Below the pieces are notes generated by a model. The model made no database searches. It was not told the DNA's origin and saw only the letters and a list, made by a program, of their open reading frames with translations. Below, piece by piece: positions 8,558-19,147 of a stretch of 64,000 nt of DNA (position 1 is the stretch's first letter; each line of letters opens with the position of its first letter). Position numbers and translations under genes: made by a program. The stretch comes from an uncultured Chitinophagaceae bacterium (GTDB lineage: Bacteria > Bacteroidota > Bacteroidia > Chitinophagales > Chitinophagaceae). The stretch covers positions 62,001 through 126,000 of the forward strand of contig CALMYJ010000013.1 in NCBI GenBank assembly GCA_937873715.1, read 5' to 3'.

Positions 8558-9247
8558 ATGGCAGATAAAAAACATATCGTGGTGCTTACCGGTGCCGGCA
8601 TAAGCGCCGAAAGCGGCCTTAAAACTTTTCGTGATGGTGATGGCCTTTGGAATGGTTACAGTGTATATGATGTGGCTACACCAGGCGCCTGGCGCAAAGA
8701 CCCGCAAATGGTGCTTGATTTTTACAATATGCGTCGCCGTGATGTACTGGCAGCACAGCCCAATGCAGCCCATACAGGCCTGGCGGCTTTAGAAAAAGAT
8801 TTTGAAGTAACCATAGTTACACAAAATATCGACGACCTGCATGAACGTGCCGGCTCTACCAGGGTATTGCACCTGCATGGTGAAATCTTTAAAATGCGCA
8901 GCGAAAAAAATGAATCTTTAATTTATCCCATCACCGGTGATATACAATTAGGCGATACTGCTGAAGATGGCGCCCAGCTAAGGCCGCATATTGTGTGGTT
9001 TGAAGAGCCTGTACCTATGATGGAGCAAGCTGTACCCCTTATGCACAATTGCGATTACTTTGTGGTGGCGGGTACTTCGCTGCAGGTGTACCCGGCGGCA
9101 TCTTTACTGTATTATGCACCACCATACCTGCCCAAGTTTATCATCGATAAAAAAATACCCCAGGTAGACCGTATGAACAATATCGTTTTTATTGAAAAAC
9201 CGGCCACCGAAGGGGTGAAGGAACTGCAACGTTTGTTGCAGCCTTAA
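8558..9247 (+). CDS. SIR2-family NAD-dependent protein deacylase lacking the zinc-ribbon cysteines
   Basis: Sirtuin of 229 residues. The NAD-binding motifs are intact: LTGAGISAESGLKTFRDGDGLW, TQNIDDLHERAG and AGTSLQVYPAA, with catalytic His107 in LHLHGE. Tyr56 and Arg59 in FYNMRR match the YxxR pair of class III sirtuins (SIRT5, CobB), which favours removal of acidic acyl groups such as succinyl. The segment between HGE and HIVWF (110-144) normally carries four zinc-binding Cys; here it has none, and the only Cys in the protein is C165. The usual WFGE is WFEE. The gene ends tail-to-tail with the next gene, overlapping by 4 bp. Confidence 0.93.
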   Translation: MADKKHIVVLTGAGISAESGLKTFRDGDGLWNGYSVYDVATPGAWRKDPQMVLDFYNMRRRDVLAAQPNAAHTGLAALEKDFEVTIVTQNIDDLHERAGSTRVLHLHGEIFKMRSEKNESLIYPITGDIQLGDTAEDGAQLRPHIVWFEEPVPMMEQAVPLMHNCDYFVVAGTSLQVYPAASLLYYAPPYLPKFIIDKKIPQVDRMNNIVFIEKPATEGVKELQRLLQP

Positions 9248-10551
9248 GCTGTTCCATGTTCGTTGAATACAATACCCTGCCTGGCCAAATCCTGTAGCAC
9301 AGGATCGTATATCTCTTTCAATACCGGCACCTGCAATCCTCTCAGCATAATTGTACCATCTATAATGCATTTTGCGGCTATGCCTAAGGGTAAGCCTACT
9401 GTTTTTGCCATGGCTGTTCGCAGGCTGTCTTCACCTTTTACAACAAGGCTGCTTTTCATTTTTTTATTTTTGCCATCAATGCTGTATTCAATTTCATGCA
9501 GCATTACAATCATGTCTTTGTCGTTGGGTTGCATTTGCAGCCGGGTTTCCAGCAGGTGTTGCAAAATGTCGGCCGAGGTTTTGGCCCGGGCAGGTACCGG
9601 CGTATCATCCATCAGGCCTAAATAGTGCAGCATCTCTTTATTGCCGGGCTGTATGTATGCAGCAACAGGTGCAGCCCATTGGCTGTAAGTAAGGCCACTT
9701 GCATCAATCAGTACGGTATCATCCGTTAGCCCGGCTTGTACAATCGCATTCCAGCCCTTGCAGTAAGCAGGATGCCGCAAAGTGGTTCGTATAAATGTTG
9801 CTGCATCTTCAAGCCCGTACAGCGGCATATACCCCAGCGAATTCCTGTTGGGATAATAAGCCAGGGTGCCCAGCCCCTCTGCTATTACTTCGGTGCAACT
9901 GCTGAATAATTCAGCGTATGTTGTATGTATTATTTTGTTCTGCCATTTGTATTCTGCTCCGGCTTTACCGGCCAGTACTACATTGCGTGGGTTCCAGCTA
10001 ATTTTATAATGCCAGGGGTTATCATCATTTTCGGGTGCTACCAGTCCGCCGCAATGACTTTTAAATGAAGTGATCTTACCGCCCTTTTTTTTAATGCCAT
10101 CAACCAGTTGCATGGCGCTCATGTGATCGATGCCCGGGTCGAGGCCCATTTCACATAAAAAAAGCAGTTGCCTGTTTTCAATCTCCTGCTTCAGGCTTTT
10201 CATATTATCATCAAGGTACGAGGCTGTAAGCAGGTGCTTTTGTAATTGAATACAATCCTTTGCTGCCAGGAAATGCAGGGCAGGTGGCAGCAGTGAAATC
10301 ACAATATCAGCCCTGGAAATAGTGGCGCTACGTGATGCAGCATCCGTAATATCCAGTGCAATGGCTTCGGCAGCAGTACTATGATTTATTTTGTCCAGTA
10401 TGGTGGCTTTGCTGGCATCAGCAATGATAAGATGCCATTGTTGCTGTGTTGCGCCCTGTACCAGGTAGTCAATCAGTACAGCAGCTGATTTTCCTGCTCC
10501 GATAAGCAAAATTGTTTTCAATGCTTTGTGTTTTATGCAGCAATTTATCAT
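9244..10551 (-). CDS. Saccharopine dehydrogenase-like oxidoreductase
   Basis: Protein of 435 residues resembling the saccharopine reductase/dehydrogenase family. It has an N-terminal Rossmann fold (TILLIGAGKSAAVLIDYL), DIVISLLPPALH, the CEMGLDPGIDHMSA segment and a C-terminal saccharopine-dehydrogenase domain (SFKSHCGGLVAPENDDNPWHYKISWNP). In lysine metabolism such enzymes split or form saccharopine with NAD(P). Whether this one serves lysine breakdown or is a generic family member is not visible. ATG 10551 gives a ten-residue extension; TTG 10521 (LKTILLIGAG) would give the usual family start. Confidence 0.85.
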   Translation of the reverse strand: MINCCIKHKALKTILLIGAGKSAAVLIDYLVQGATQQQWHLIIADASKATILDKINHSTAAEAIALDITDAASRSATISRADIVISLLPPALHFLAAKDCIQLQKHLLTASYLDDNMKSLKQEIENRQLLFLCEMGLDPGIDHMSAMQLVDGIKKKGGKITSFKSHCGGLVAPENDDNPWHYKISWNPRNVVLAGKAGAEYKWQNKIIHTTYAELFSSCTEVIAEGLGTLAYYPNRNSLGYMPLYGLEDAATFIRTTLRHPAYCKGWNAIVQAGLTDDTVLIDASGLTYSQWAAPVAAYIQPGNKEMLHYLGLMDDTPVPARAKTSADILQHLLETRLQMQPNDKDMIVMLHEIEYSIDGKNKKMKSSLVVKGEDSLRTAMAKTVGLPLGIAAKCIIDGTIMLRGLQVPVLKEIYDPVLQDLARQGIVFNEHGTA

Positions 10552-10769
10552 TTAGTTTCAGAAGCAAAAACCAGTTTCAGCAATCAGCACAGCAGTCCTG
10601 TTTTTATTTAAAACAATACGCCTGTCCACAGCAGGATTTCATCACTTTGTTTTGCCCCGTTTATATATGCACAATAGCTCCGGAAATTGTGCAAAAAAAG
10701 CCTTTAAATACAGGGATTAAACTGCCCGGAAGCCAATGAAAATCGGTAAATTCGCCAACTTGAAAAATT

Positions 10770-13412
10770 ATGGAAAACAACGACAATTTTGAGGGCGGAA
10801 TGCCCCCCGCCAACGACGATAACCAGCAAAGCAACAGGGGTAAAATAATACCGGTAAATATCGAGGAACAGATGAAGGCCTCCTACATCGATTACTCCAT
10901 GAGTGTAATTGTGGGCAGGGCACTCCCCGATGTACGGGATGGCTTAAAGCCGGTACACCGCCGTGTGTTGTATGGTATGAGCGAACTGGGTAATAACAGT
11001 AATAAGCCCTATAAAAAAAGCGCCCGTATTGTAGGTGAAGTAATGGGTAAATACCATCCGCATGGCGATAGTGCTATTTACGATACAATGGTGCGGATGG
11101 CGCAGGAGTGGGCTATGCGTAATACGCTTATTGACGGCCAGGGTAACTTTGGCAGCCAGGATGGTGATCCACCTGCAGCGATGCGTTATACCGAAGTGCG
11201 GATGCAAAAATTTGCCGAAGCCATGCTGGAAGATATCGAAAAAGACACGGTGGATTTTCAGCTCAACTTCGACGATTCGTTACAGGAGCCCACTGTGTTG
11301 CCTACACGAATTCCGCAGTTGCTGGTAAACGGTTCCAGCGGTATTGCCGTAGGTATGGCTACCAATATGATGCCGCACAACCTTAGCGAAGTAATAGACG
11401 CCTGCGTGGCTTATATCGACAACAGGGACATCACTATCGATGAACTGATGAAGCATGTAAAAGGTCCCGACTTTCCAACCGGTGGTATCATTTACGGTTT
11501 TGAGGGAGTGAAAGCGGCACTGCATACCGGCCGTGGCCGTGTGGTATTGCGTGGTAAAGTTAATATTGAAACCACTAAAACCGGCCGTGAAAAAATCATC
11601 ATTTACGAAACACCGTACCAGGTAAACCGTGATGCCCTTACTTCTAAAATTGGCGAACTCATTAATGAAAAAGCCATCGAAGGCATTGCGGATGTAAATA
11701 ATGAAAGCAATAATAAAGAAGGCACCCGTATTGTGGTTGACCTTAAAAAGGATGCTGTGGCACAGGTGGTGATAAACCAGTTGTACAAGCTTACAGAATT
11801 GCAAACCTCTTACGGTATTAACAATGTAGCGCTGGTGAGAGGCAGGCCCCGTATCCTCAACCTCAAAGATTTAATTGTTGAGTTTATACAGTTCAGGCAC
11901 GAAGTGGTGGTGCGCCGTACACAATACGAATTAAAGAAAGCTAAAGAAAGGGCGCATATACTTGAGGGTTATATTATTGCGCTGGATAACCTTGATGCTG
12001 TTATACAACTCATCAGGGAATCTGCCACACCGGCTATTGCCCAGGAAGGCTTAATCAGCCGCTTTGGTATGTCGGAGATACAGGCTAAAGCCGTACTGGA
12101 GCTGCGTTTGCAGCGCCTTACCGGTATGGAGATCGACAAAATTAGAGAAGAACATGCCGAAGTAATGAAACTCATTGCACACCTTGAAATGATATTGAGT
12201 GATGAAGGCATGCGTTATGGCATTATTAAAGATGAACTGGCCGAGGTAAAAGCAAAATTTGGTGATGAACGCCGCTCCGAAATTGTGTATGTAGGAGATG
12301 AACTGAATATGCTCGATTTGATAGAGGAAGAAGATGTGGTGGTTACTATATCGCACCTGGGTTATATTAAACGCACCTCTTCCGATGAATACCGCCAGCA
12401 AAAACGTGGAGGCCGTGGTGCAAGGGGCAGCAGTACAAGACAGGAGGATTTTATTGAACATGTGTTTGTAGCTTCTACTCATCACACCCTGATGTTCTTT
12501 ACCGAAAAAGGCAGGTGCTTTTGGCTGAAAGTGTATGAAATTCCCGAAGGAGATAAAACCAGCAAAGGCAGGGCTATACAAAACATGATTCAAATACCGC
12601 AGGATGACAAAGTAAGAGCCATCATTGATGTACAGAACCTGGCAGATAAGGATTATGTGCAAAAACATTACATCGTACTGTGTACCAAAAAAGGGATCAT
12701 TAAAAAAACAGACCTCGAAGATTTTAGCCGCCCACGTCAAAATGGTATCAATGCCATCACTATTTTAGAAGGCGACCAGTTGCTTGAAGCCAAATTAACC
12801 GATGGTAATTCAGAAATTATTATGGCTGTAAAGAGCGGCCGTGCTATTCGTTTTGCTGAAGAAAAAGTACGCTCTACCGGTCGTGGCAGCATAGGTGTAG
12901 CTGGTATAGAGGTGGATGATGACAATGATGAAGTAGTTGGTATGGCATGTGTAAACCGTGAAGATAAAAGCCGCACTATACTGGTGGTAAGCGAAAAAGG
13001 TTATGGTAAACGTACTTTCCTGGATGATCCGGAAACAGGCGAAGCCAATTACCGCATTACCAACCGTGGCGGCAAAGGTGTAAAAACGATAAGCGTTACC
13101 GAAAAAACCGGCTCACTCGTAGGGTTGCTGGATGTATCTGAAAAAGAAGACCTGATGATTATGTGTACCAGTGGTGTAACCATCCGCATGAGTGTGGCAG
13201 ATGTAAGTGAGCAGGGCAGGGCCACCCAGGGTGTAAAACTGATACGTATAGACGAAGGCGATGCTATCGCTGCCATCACCAATATCGAAAGAGAGGAAGA
13301 AAATGGTACAGTTGCTGACAGTGCGACTGGTGCGGAAGAACAACCTGGTGATATACCTGCTGCTGATAATACTGCATCAGATGATAGTGCTACAAAGAAT
13401 AATGAGGATTAA
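10770..13412 (+). CDS. gyrA: DNA gyrase subunit A
   Basis: Type IIA topoisomerase subunit that cuts and rejoins DNA to introduce negative supercoils. It has 880 residues. The catalytic Tyr is Y140 in [10 protein letters not shown]. The quinolone-determining region reads [14 protein letters not shown] with Ser101 and Asp105, the positions equivalent to E. coli S83 and D87, so both carry the sensitive-type residue. The C-terminal beta-pinwheel begins with a GyrA box, [11 protein letters not shown], which separates it from ParC. The acidic Asp/Glu-rich tail is common in the family. A TPR protein starts 2 bp after the stop. Confidence 0.97.
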   Translation: MENNDNFEGGMPPANDDNQQSNRGKIIPVNIEEQMKASYIDYSMSVIVGRALPDVRDGLKPVHRRVLYGMSELGNNSNKPYKKSARIVGEVMGKYHPHGDSAIYDTMVRMAQEWAMRNTLIDGQGNFGSQDGDPPAAMRYTEVRMQKFAEAMLEDIEKDTVDFQLNFDDSLQEPTVLPTRIPQLLVNGSSGIAVGMATNMMPHNLSEVIDACVAYIDNRDITIDELMKHVKGPDFPTGGIIYGFEGVKAALHTGRGRVVLRGKVNIETTKTGREKIIIYETPYQVNRDALTSKIGELINEKAIEGIADVNNESNNKEGTRIVVDLKKDAVAQVVINQLYKLTELQTSYGINNVALVRGRPRILNLKDLIVEFIQFRHEVVVRRTQYELKKAKERAHILEGYIIALDNLDAVIQLIRESATPAIAQEGLISRFGMSEIQAKAVLELRLQRLTGMEIDKIREEHAEVMKLIAHLEMILSDEGMRYGIIKDELAEVKAKFGDERRSEIVYVGDELNMLDLIEEEDVVVTISHLGYIKRTSSDEYRQQKRGGRGARGSSTRQEDFIEHVFVASTHHTLMFFTEKGRCFWLKVYEIPEGDKTSKGRAIQNMIQIPQDDKVRAIIDVQNLADKDYVQKHYIVLCTKKGIIKKTDLEDFSRPRQNGINAITILEGDQLLEAKLTDGNSEIIMAVKSGRAIRFAEEKVRSTGRGSIGVAGIEVDDDNDEVVGMACVNREDKSRTILVVSEKGYGKRTFLDDPETGEANYRITNRGGKGVKTISVTEKTGSLVGLLDVSEKEDLMIMCTSGVTIRMSVADVSEQGRATQGVKLIRIDEGDAIAAITNIEREEENGTVADSATGAEEQPGDIPAADNTASDDSATKNNED

Positions 13413-13414
13413 GT

Positions 13415-14623
13415 GTGCGGTCACCCGGATTTAAAATAATAATATTCCTGCTGCTGTTGTGCCATACAACAATTAAACTTAACGGGCAGCAGCTTGCGGC
13501 CATACAGGCAGTATATGCTCAAAATAATCTTGTAACGGCAAAAGAAGCAATCGATAGTTATACTATAGTTCATCCGCAGGATATTGCAGGCCTATTACTT
13601 AAAGCAAGGATATATAATGCCATTGCAACCAACGCACCATTAGCGGAATTACATGCAGACAGTCGTACAGAATCTTTTAAAAGCATCCTGCAGGCTGCTG
13701 CTATCAACAGCAACGGGGTAAAAGCCCAACTGGAGCAGGATAATTTTGAACTGCTTACAACAATATACAACGGTTATACCAGTGATGGTATAGCCGTTTT
13801 TAATGCCGCCGCTGAAAAAGGGCAACAACAGGAATATGAAAATGCGCTGCTGTATTTTAAAAAAGCGGCACAGGTCAATAATTTTTTAACGGCACAAGGC
13901 TGGGGCGGTACATCACCAGATGCAGATAATCTTTATTACAGTGCTATATCGGCTATGTATGCAGAGCATATATCGGAGGCTTATCGCTTTTGTAAAATCA
14001 TAGCCGATTATAAACTGGTGTTCACCATTCCGGATAAGGACTTTGAGCCGGCCTACCAGTGGCTGGTATTTTACCTGCGACAAAAAAAACAGGCTGCTTT
14101 ACTCGACGCATATACGAAACTCTCCGACAGTCTTTTTCCACGGGCTGCTTATTTTATACTCAACTATATCGACTGGCAAAGGGAGCAACAGGATTATACG
14201 AACCTGTTTACAGCCTATACTAAGTTGTTGCACAGGTTTCCGGCACAGCCACAGTACCGGCTTTATTATTACCACGACATATTTCAATATGTGTACAGCA
14301 ATGCTGGCACAGGTGCCCTTGCGGATACCCTTGCTGTGGGCCTGCCTGCCCTGGTGCTGCAATATCCCAATGACGCCGGGGCAAGGCTGTTATTAGCCAG
14401 GTATTATATGCAGCAGGCAGCTTCTTTGCAAAGTATACCGGGAAAAAAGCAGGCACAGAAAAACTATATGCAGCAGGCAGTAACACAACTAAAATATATT
14501 GTAGATAGATTGCCCCGGGCTGCTAAAAAACAGGTTGACGAAAGTGCCACACTGCTTGTATATACTCTCAAATTACTGAATAGAAAAGATGAAGCTGCTT
14601 TTTACAGTAAAAGGCTCTTGTAA
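13415..14623 (+). CDS. Exported TPR-like hypothetical protein
   Basis: Protein of 402 residues starting at GTG 13415, two bases after the gyrA stop, so it is probably translated by coupling. Residues 1-25 form a signal peptide (IIIFLLLLCHTT...NGQQ). The rest is helical, with TPR-like spacing (GLLLKARIYNAIATNAPLAE, YENALLYFKKAAQVNN, GARLLLARYYMQQAASLQ). I do not recognise a specific family. Similar short TPR proteins follow housekeeping genes in many Bacteroidota, usually without a known role. Confidence 0.75.
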   Translation: MRSPGFKIIIFLLLLCHTTIKLNGQQLAAIQAVYAQNNLVTAKEAIDSYTIVHPQDIAGLLLKARIYNAIATNAPLAELHADSRTESFKSILQAAAINSNGVKAQLEQDNFELLTTIYNGYTSDGIAVFNAAAEKGQQQEYENALLYFKKAAQVNNFLTAQGWGGTSPDADNLYYSAISAMYAEHISEAYRFCKIIADYKLVFTIPDKDFEPAYQWLVFYLRQKKQAALLDAYTKLSDSLFPRAAYFILNYIDWQREQQDYTNLFTAYTKLLHRFPAQPQYRLYYYHDIFQYVYSNAGTGALADTLAVGLPALVLQYPNDAGARLLLARYYMQQAASLQSIPGKKQAQKNYMQQAVTQLKYIVDRLPRAAKKQVDESATLLVYTLKLLNRKDEAAFYSKRLL

Positions 14624-14795
14624 GTGTTTGTACCGCTCGGCGCTTTAACTTAATTTCAATAAGTTTGTTTTACACAACGGTTGCAGCATTTTATTCAATC
14701 GCCTTCCCGGATGGTAAATTTTTGCTGTAGACAGGGTGTGCCAGATTAGCGGCAAACCCTGCAGCCTCTCATTAATATTTTAAAACGATATAGGT

Positions 14796-16715
14796 ATGAT
14801 TGATGCATTAGAAAAAATTCCGGTAAAAATTTTTCCAACACCCCTGGAGGGTTCTTTATATGTAGCCCGGGAAGTGGCCAGCCTTATACGCCGCAGGGAA
14901 GCTGAAGGAAAAAAATGTGTAATTGGTCTTGCTACAGGATCTACCCCAAAAACACTGTATGCCCAACTGGTAAAAATGCACCAGGAAGAAGGGCTCAGTT
15001 TTAAAAATGTGATTGCATTTAACCTGGATCAGTATTATCCGATGGCTAAAGATGCGCTGCAGAGTTATCATTACTTTATGCGGAAAAATTTATTTGAGCA
15101 TACCGATATCGACCCGAACAATTATCACCTGCCCGATGGTATGGTGCCCCGGGATAAGATAAAAGAGCATTGCCTTAATTATGAAAAACAAATTGAAGAA
15201 GCCGGTGGTATCGACCTGCAGATTCTTGGCATTGGTGTAAACGGGCATATTGGCTTTAACGAACCGGGCAGCAGTGTGTTTACAAAGACAAGGCTTACCG
15301 CTTTGGACAACAGTACCCGGCTGGCCAACAGTTACGAATTTGGCAACATGAGCGAAGTGCCCCGCATGGCCATTACTATGGGTATTGGCACTATACTTAA
15401 ATCGAAACGTATTATATTAATGGCATGGGGGCAAACTAAGGCACCTGTATTGCAGCAGGCTGTAGAAGGTGATGATACCGAATTGCTGCCGGCCTCATTA
15501 TTACAAAATCACGAAGACTGCAGCTTTGTAGTAGATGAGCATGCAGCTACAGAATTAACAAGGTTTAAACGGCCCTGGCTTACCGGCGAATGTGAATGGA
15601 CACCTGCCATGATAAAGCGTGCCGTTGTTGATCTTGCTTTAAAATTAAATAAGCCGGTGCTTAGCCTTACCAATCATGATTACAACGATAATGGCCTGAG
15701 TGATTTACTGGTAGAAGCAGGCGATGCCTACGAGGCCAACCTGCAAACTTTTTACCAGTTAAGGGATAGTATTACCGGGTGGCCCGGCGGCAAACCAACG
15801 GCTTACCGGAGTAATCATCCTGAAAGGGATACGCCATTTCCAAAAAAAGCAATTATTTTTTCACCGCACCCCGATGATGATATTATAAGCATGGGCGGCA
15901 CTTTTATGCGGTTGCACGACCAGGGCCACCAGGTGCATGTAGCGTATCAAACCAGTGGCAATATTGCTGTAACAGATGAGTTTGTTACACGGTTTCTCGA
16001 TTTTGCCGTAGGCTTCGAAAAAATGTTTGACATTGATGATACCAAAAGCAAAAGTATTCTTGATGATGCCCGTAAGTTTCTTGCTGCAAAAAAAACTACC
16101 GATACAGATACTCCCGAAATAAGGGCTATAAAAGGATTGATACGCCGCTGCGAAGCCAATGCTACCTGCCGTTATGTAGGGATTAAGGATGAACAGGTAC
16201 ATTTTTTAAACCTGCCTTTTTACGAAACGGGTACTATCGAAAAGAAGCCAATGAGTGATGCTGATGTACAGCTTACTTATACACTATTACAAAAAATTCA
16301 GCCGCAGCAGGTGTATTGCGCAGGTGATTTTGCTGATCCGCATGGTACACATAAAATCTGCTTTGATGTGGTAGTGGCAGCACTGCAGCGTATTAAGGCC
16401 GAAGCGCTGCACACAAATAATGAAACACACTGGATACACAACTGCTGGCTATGGCTGTACAAAGGCGCCTGGCAGGAGTGGGATATTGCAGATATTGAAA
16501 TGGCGGTGCCCATGAGCCCCGACCAGGTATTGAAAAAACGGAATGGCATATTTATACACCAGTCGCAAAAAGATAATATTCCTTTTCAGGGTAGTGATGA
16601 CCGTGAGTTTTGGCAGCGGGCAGAGCAACGTAATGCCAATACCGCTAACCTGTATGCCCAATTAGGGCTTACCCGGTATGCTGCAATGGAAGCATTTGTA
16701 AAATGGGAGTATTAA
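14796..16715 (+). CDS. nagB: Glucosamine-6-phosphate deaminase fused to a LmbE/PIG-L-type deacetylase domain
   Basis: A fusion protein of 639 residues. The first part (about 1-270) is NagB, which converts glucosamine-6-phosphate to fructose-6-phosphate and ammonia: LATGSTPKTLY, FNLDQYYPM (catalytic Asp) and GVNGHIGFNEPGSS (His and Glu of the active site). A linker follows. From about residue 350 comes a LmbE/PIG-L domain with the zinc motif FSPHPDDDIISMGGT and a later DPHGTHKICFD. PIG-L enzymes deacetylate N-acetylglucosaminyl groups, so the fusion could deacetylate and then deaminate an amino-sugar substrate; that coupling is an inference. The end overlaps the convergent tsaD gene by 4 bp. 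Confidence 0.93.
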   Translation: MIDALEKIPVKIFPTPLEGSLYVAREVASLIRRREAEGKKCVIGLATGSTPKTLYAQLVKMHQEEGLSFKNVIAFNLDQYYPMAKDALQSYHYFMRKNLFEHTDIDPNNYHLPDGMVPRDKIKEHCLNYEKQIEEAGGIDLQILGIGVNGHIGFNEPGSSVFTKTRLTALDNSTRLANSYEFGNMSEVPRMAITMGIGTILKSKRIILMAWGQTKAPVLQQAVEGDDTELLPASLLQNHEDCSFVVDEHAATELTRFKRPWLTGECEWTPAMIKRAVVDLALKLNKPVLSLTNHDYNDNGLSDLLVEAGDAYEANLQTFYQLRDSITGWPGGKPTAYRSNHPERDTPFPKKAIIFSPHPDDDIISMGGTFMRLHDQGHQVHVAYQTSGNIAVTDEFVTRFLDFAVGFEKMFDIDDTKSKSILDDARKFLAAKKTTDTDTPEIRAIKGLIRRCEANATCRYVGIKDEQVHFLNLPFYETGTIEKKPMSDADVQLTYTLLQKIQPQQVYCAGDFADPHGTHKICFDVVVAALQRIKAEALHTNNETHWIHNCWLWLYKGAWQEWDIADIEMAVPMSPDQVLKKRNGIFIHQSQKDNIPFQGSDDREFWQRAEQRNANTANLYAQLGLTRYAAMEAFVKWEY

Positions 16716-17758
16716 TGCCAGCTTGCTTTTGCATTGGGAACTACATCGAGGCTGGCAAATTCAGCAGCCTGGTATTTGTAATAGGCGGCTATCGCAATCA
16801 TGGCGGCATTATCTGTACAATACTCAAAAGCAGGGATAAAGGTTTGCCAGCCATTTTGTGCGCCTGTATCCGTTAGCGCTTTCCTGAGGCCACTATTGGC
16901 GCTTACACCTCCGGCAAGGCACACCTGGTTGATGCCTGTTTCTTTTACCGCTTTTTTTAGTTTATTTAAAAGGATGGTAACAATACTGTGCTGCACCGAA
17001 GCACAGATATCGGCCAGGTTTTCGGCAATAAATTTTTCTTTTTCTTCTGTTGTGGCTGTAAACTTTTCTTTGTATACCAGGCTTTTCCCGGCATTTTTCA
17101 AAAAGTACAAGATGGAAGTTTTGAAACCGCTAAAGCTAAAATTAAGTCCGGGTATTTGCGGCTCGGGAAAAGCAAACCGGAGGGGGTTGCCGGTAGCGGC
17201 ATATTTATCAATTAATGGTCCGCCGGGGTAGGGAAGGCCAAGCAGCTTGGCTGTTTTATCAAAAGCTTCACCGGCTGCATCATCAATTGTTTCTCCAATT
17301 ACTTTCATGTTCAGCGGCGATTTGCAAAAAATGTTTTGTGTATGACCGCCACTAACGGTAAGGCATAAAAAAGGAAATGCTGGTTTTGGATCCTGTATCA
17401 GGTTGGCCAGTACATGCGCCTGCATGTGGTGTACAGCAATTAAGGGCTTTTGCAAAGCTAATGCCAGCGATTTGGCAAACTGTGCTCCTACCAGTAAAGA
17501 GCCTATCAAACCCGGGGAGTGGGTAAAGGCAATGGTATCAAGATGGCGGGGTGTTGTTTTGGCCTCAGCCAGGGCCAGCTCTACCACTGGTACAATGTTT
17601 TCTATATGTGCCCGGCCTGCCAGTTCGGGCACCACGCCACCGTACTTTTCATGCACCTGCTGGCTGGCAATGATATTGCTGCATATTTTACCATCAAGGC
17701 AAAGGGCAGCCGAGGTTTCATCGCAACTGGATTCTATAGCCAAAATACAAATGCTCAT
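16712..17758 (-). CDS. tsaD: tRNA N6-adenosine threonylcarbamoyltransferase
   Basis: Transfers the threonylcarbamoyl group to A37 of tRNAs that read ANN codons, together with TsaB and TsaE. Motifs are the opening ILAIESSCDETSAA, FTHSPGLIGSLLVG, the metal-binding VHHMQAHVLANL, LTVSGGHTQ, PGGPLIDKYA and GGVSANSGLR. The start is ATG 17758 (MSICILAIES). A frame running back to 17782 exists, but the TAACTTTG element at 17787-17780 places the transcription start inside that extension. Length from this start is 348 residues, normal for the family. Confidence 0.95.
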   Translation of the reverse strand: MSICILAIESSCDETSAALCLDGKICSNIIASQQVHEKYGGVVPELAGRAHIENIVPVVELALAEAKTTPRHLDTIAFTHSPGLIGSLLVGAQFAKSLALALQKPLIAVHHMQAHVLANLIQDPKPAFPFLCLTVSGGHTQNIFCKSPLNMKVIGETIDDAAGEAFDKTAKLLGLPYPGGPLIDKYAATGNPLRFAFPEPQIPGLNFSFSGFKTSILYFLKNAGKSLVYKEKFTATTEEKEKFIAENLADICASVQHSIVTILLNKLKKAVKETGINQVCLAGGVSANSGLRKALTDTGAQNGWQTFIPAFEYCTDNAAMIAIAAYYKYQAAEFASLDVVPNAKASWH

Positions 17759-17779
17759 GACTGTTGTTTTGTGTACGGG

Positions 17780-17787
17780 CAAAGTTA
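17780..17787 (-). promoter_or_regulatory. -7 element of tsaD
   Basis: On the minus strand the sequence reads TAACTTTG, a full TAnnTTTG match, 21 bp ahead of the ATG at 17758. No convincing TTTG is seen at the -33 position. It decides between two possible starts for tsaD. Confidence 0.6.
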
Positions 17788-17808
17788 AGTGATGTGGAAA
17801 TGCACCGG

Positions 17809-19053
17809 TTATTTACTGCGTATGGCTACTACAGGATTCATACGGGCAGCCCTTGATGCCGGGAAGATACCTGCCAGCACACCCGTGAGCAGGCATATAA
17901 TAATAGTGGTAACCAGGAGGGGCAGGGAAATGTATACCGGAAAGTTGAGTGGTCCAGATAATACTAACGTAAGGATATACACGAAAATAAGGCCAATAGC
18001 ACCACCCATCAGGCATAGCAGGGCGGCTTCTACCAAAAACTCAAAGAGTATGCTGCGGCTTTTGGCACCAATAGCTTTTTTGAGGCCAATTACTGATGTA
18101 CGTTCCTTAACTGTAACAAACATAATATTGGCAATGCCAAACATGCCCACGATGAGGCTGATAACACCAATCAGTCCGCCTACGATATTGATAGTGCCAA
18201 AAAGCCCTGTTACTGCCTGGCTAAAAGCTTCAACGCTGTTGAGGGAAAAATTATCTTCCTGCCTGGGGCTAAGCCTGCGTACCTGCCGCATGATGCCTTT
18301 TAATTCGTCGGTTAAAGCGGCTGTACTTACGTCTTCACGTCCCTTTACAATCATCACGGTGCCGCTCATATTTTCGTTAATAATTTGTTTGCTGAATTTG
18401 TAGGGCAGCATAATGCAGTTATCGTATTCCCAGCCTACAAAGTTTTTGCCTTCTTTTTTTATTACACCAACTATTGAAACCCTTTTACCTTTTATTTCAA
18501 AATGCTTGCCCAGCGCTCTTTCGGCAGTGCCAAATAATTTTTCGGCATTATCGTAACCTATAATGGCTACCGGTGTGCCGTGGTTAAATTCGGCTGCGGA
18601 AATATACCTGCCGGTTTCAAATTGTATGGGCTGTATAGCCGATTGTGATTCAACAATGCCATAAACGATTGCATTTTCAATGATATCATTTTCGTGTGAG
18701 AGGTTGGCCGAGCTACTAATAAGGAAACTGATTTGACTGGTAAGCTGGGATCGCTGTTTTATCAAATCCATCTCTTCGTATTTCATGGCCGGCCGGGCAC
18801 GAAATTTCCAGATGGGCTGATCGGGGCCGCCGCTATAATCCCATTTATCGATATAGATGGTATTGCTGCCAAGGCTTTGTATTTCGCCCTGTATGTTTCG
18901 CTCAAGACTGGTTACTGTAGCCATTACACCAATAATGCAAAAAATGCCAAATGCCACACCGGTTAGGCTTAATGCTGTACGCAGCTTATTCACCCTGAGT
19001 TCCTGCATGGTGAGGCGTAAAGAATTGCGGAGTATATTCAGCGATTTGCGCAT
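17809..19053 (-). CDS. MacB/FtsX-type ABC transporter permease
   Basis: Permease of 414 residues. It has one N-terminal membrane helix (about 24-48, LRTALSLTGVAFGIFCIIGVMAT), a large periplasmic MacB-core domain (LERNIQGEIQSLGSNTIYID onward) and a C-terminal FtsX domain with three membrane helices (IVGGLIGVISLIVGMFGIANIM, FLVEAALLCLMGGAIGLIFVY, LLVTTIIICLLTGVLAGIFPA). The C-terminal PASRAARMNPVVAIRSK is typical. MacB-like systems export substrates or mediate lipoprotein-linked processes. The ATPase subunit is not adjacent in the window. Confidence 0.92.
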   Translation of the reverse strand: MRKSLNILRNSLRLTMQELRVNKLRTALSLTGVAFGIFCIIGVMATVTSLERNIQGEIQSLGSNTIYIDKWDYSGGPDQPIWKFRARPAMKYEEMDLIKQRSQLTSQISFLISSSANLSHENDIIENAIVYGIVESQSAIQPIQFETGRYISAAEFNHGTPVAIIGYDNAEKLFGTAERALGKHFEIKGKRVSIVGVIKKEGKNFVGWEYDNCIMLPYKFSKQIINENMSGTVMIVKGREDVSTAALTDELKGIMRQVRRLSPRQEDNFSLNSVEAFSQAVTGLFGTINIVGGLIGVISLIVGMFGIANIMFVTVKERTSVIGLKKAIGAKSRSILFEFLVEAALLCLMGGAIGLIFVYILTLVLSGPLNFPVYISLPLLVTTIIICLLTGVLAGIFPASRAARMNPVVAIRSK

Positions 19054-19147
19054 TACTCAAAAATACAGCAACGGCAGGGGAGTAGTATTTTTTTTATTTG
19101 AATGGCTGTGCAGATTTTTGTTGTGCCCTTTGGCAATACAGTAATAT

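Noticed and set aside
12051..12740. A 229-codon minus-strand open frame inside gyrA
   Set aside because: Antisense to the GyrA C-terminal domain, with low-complexity aromatic-rich content and no start signal.
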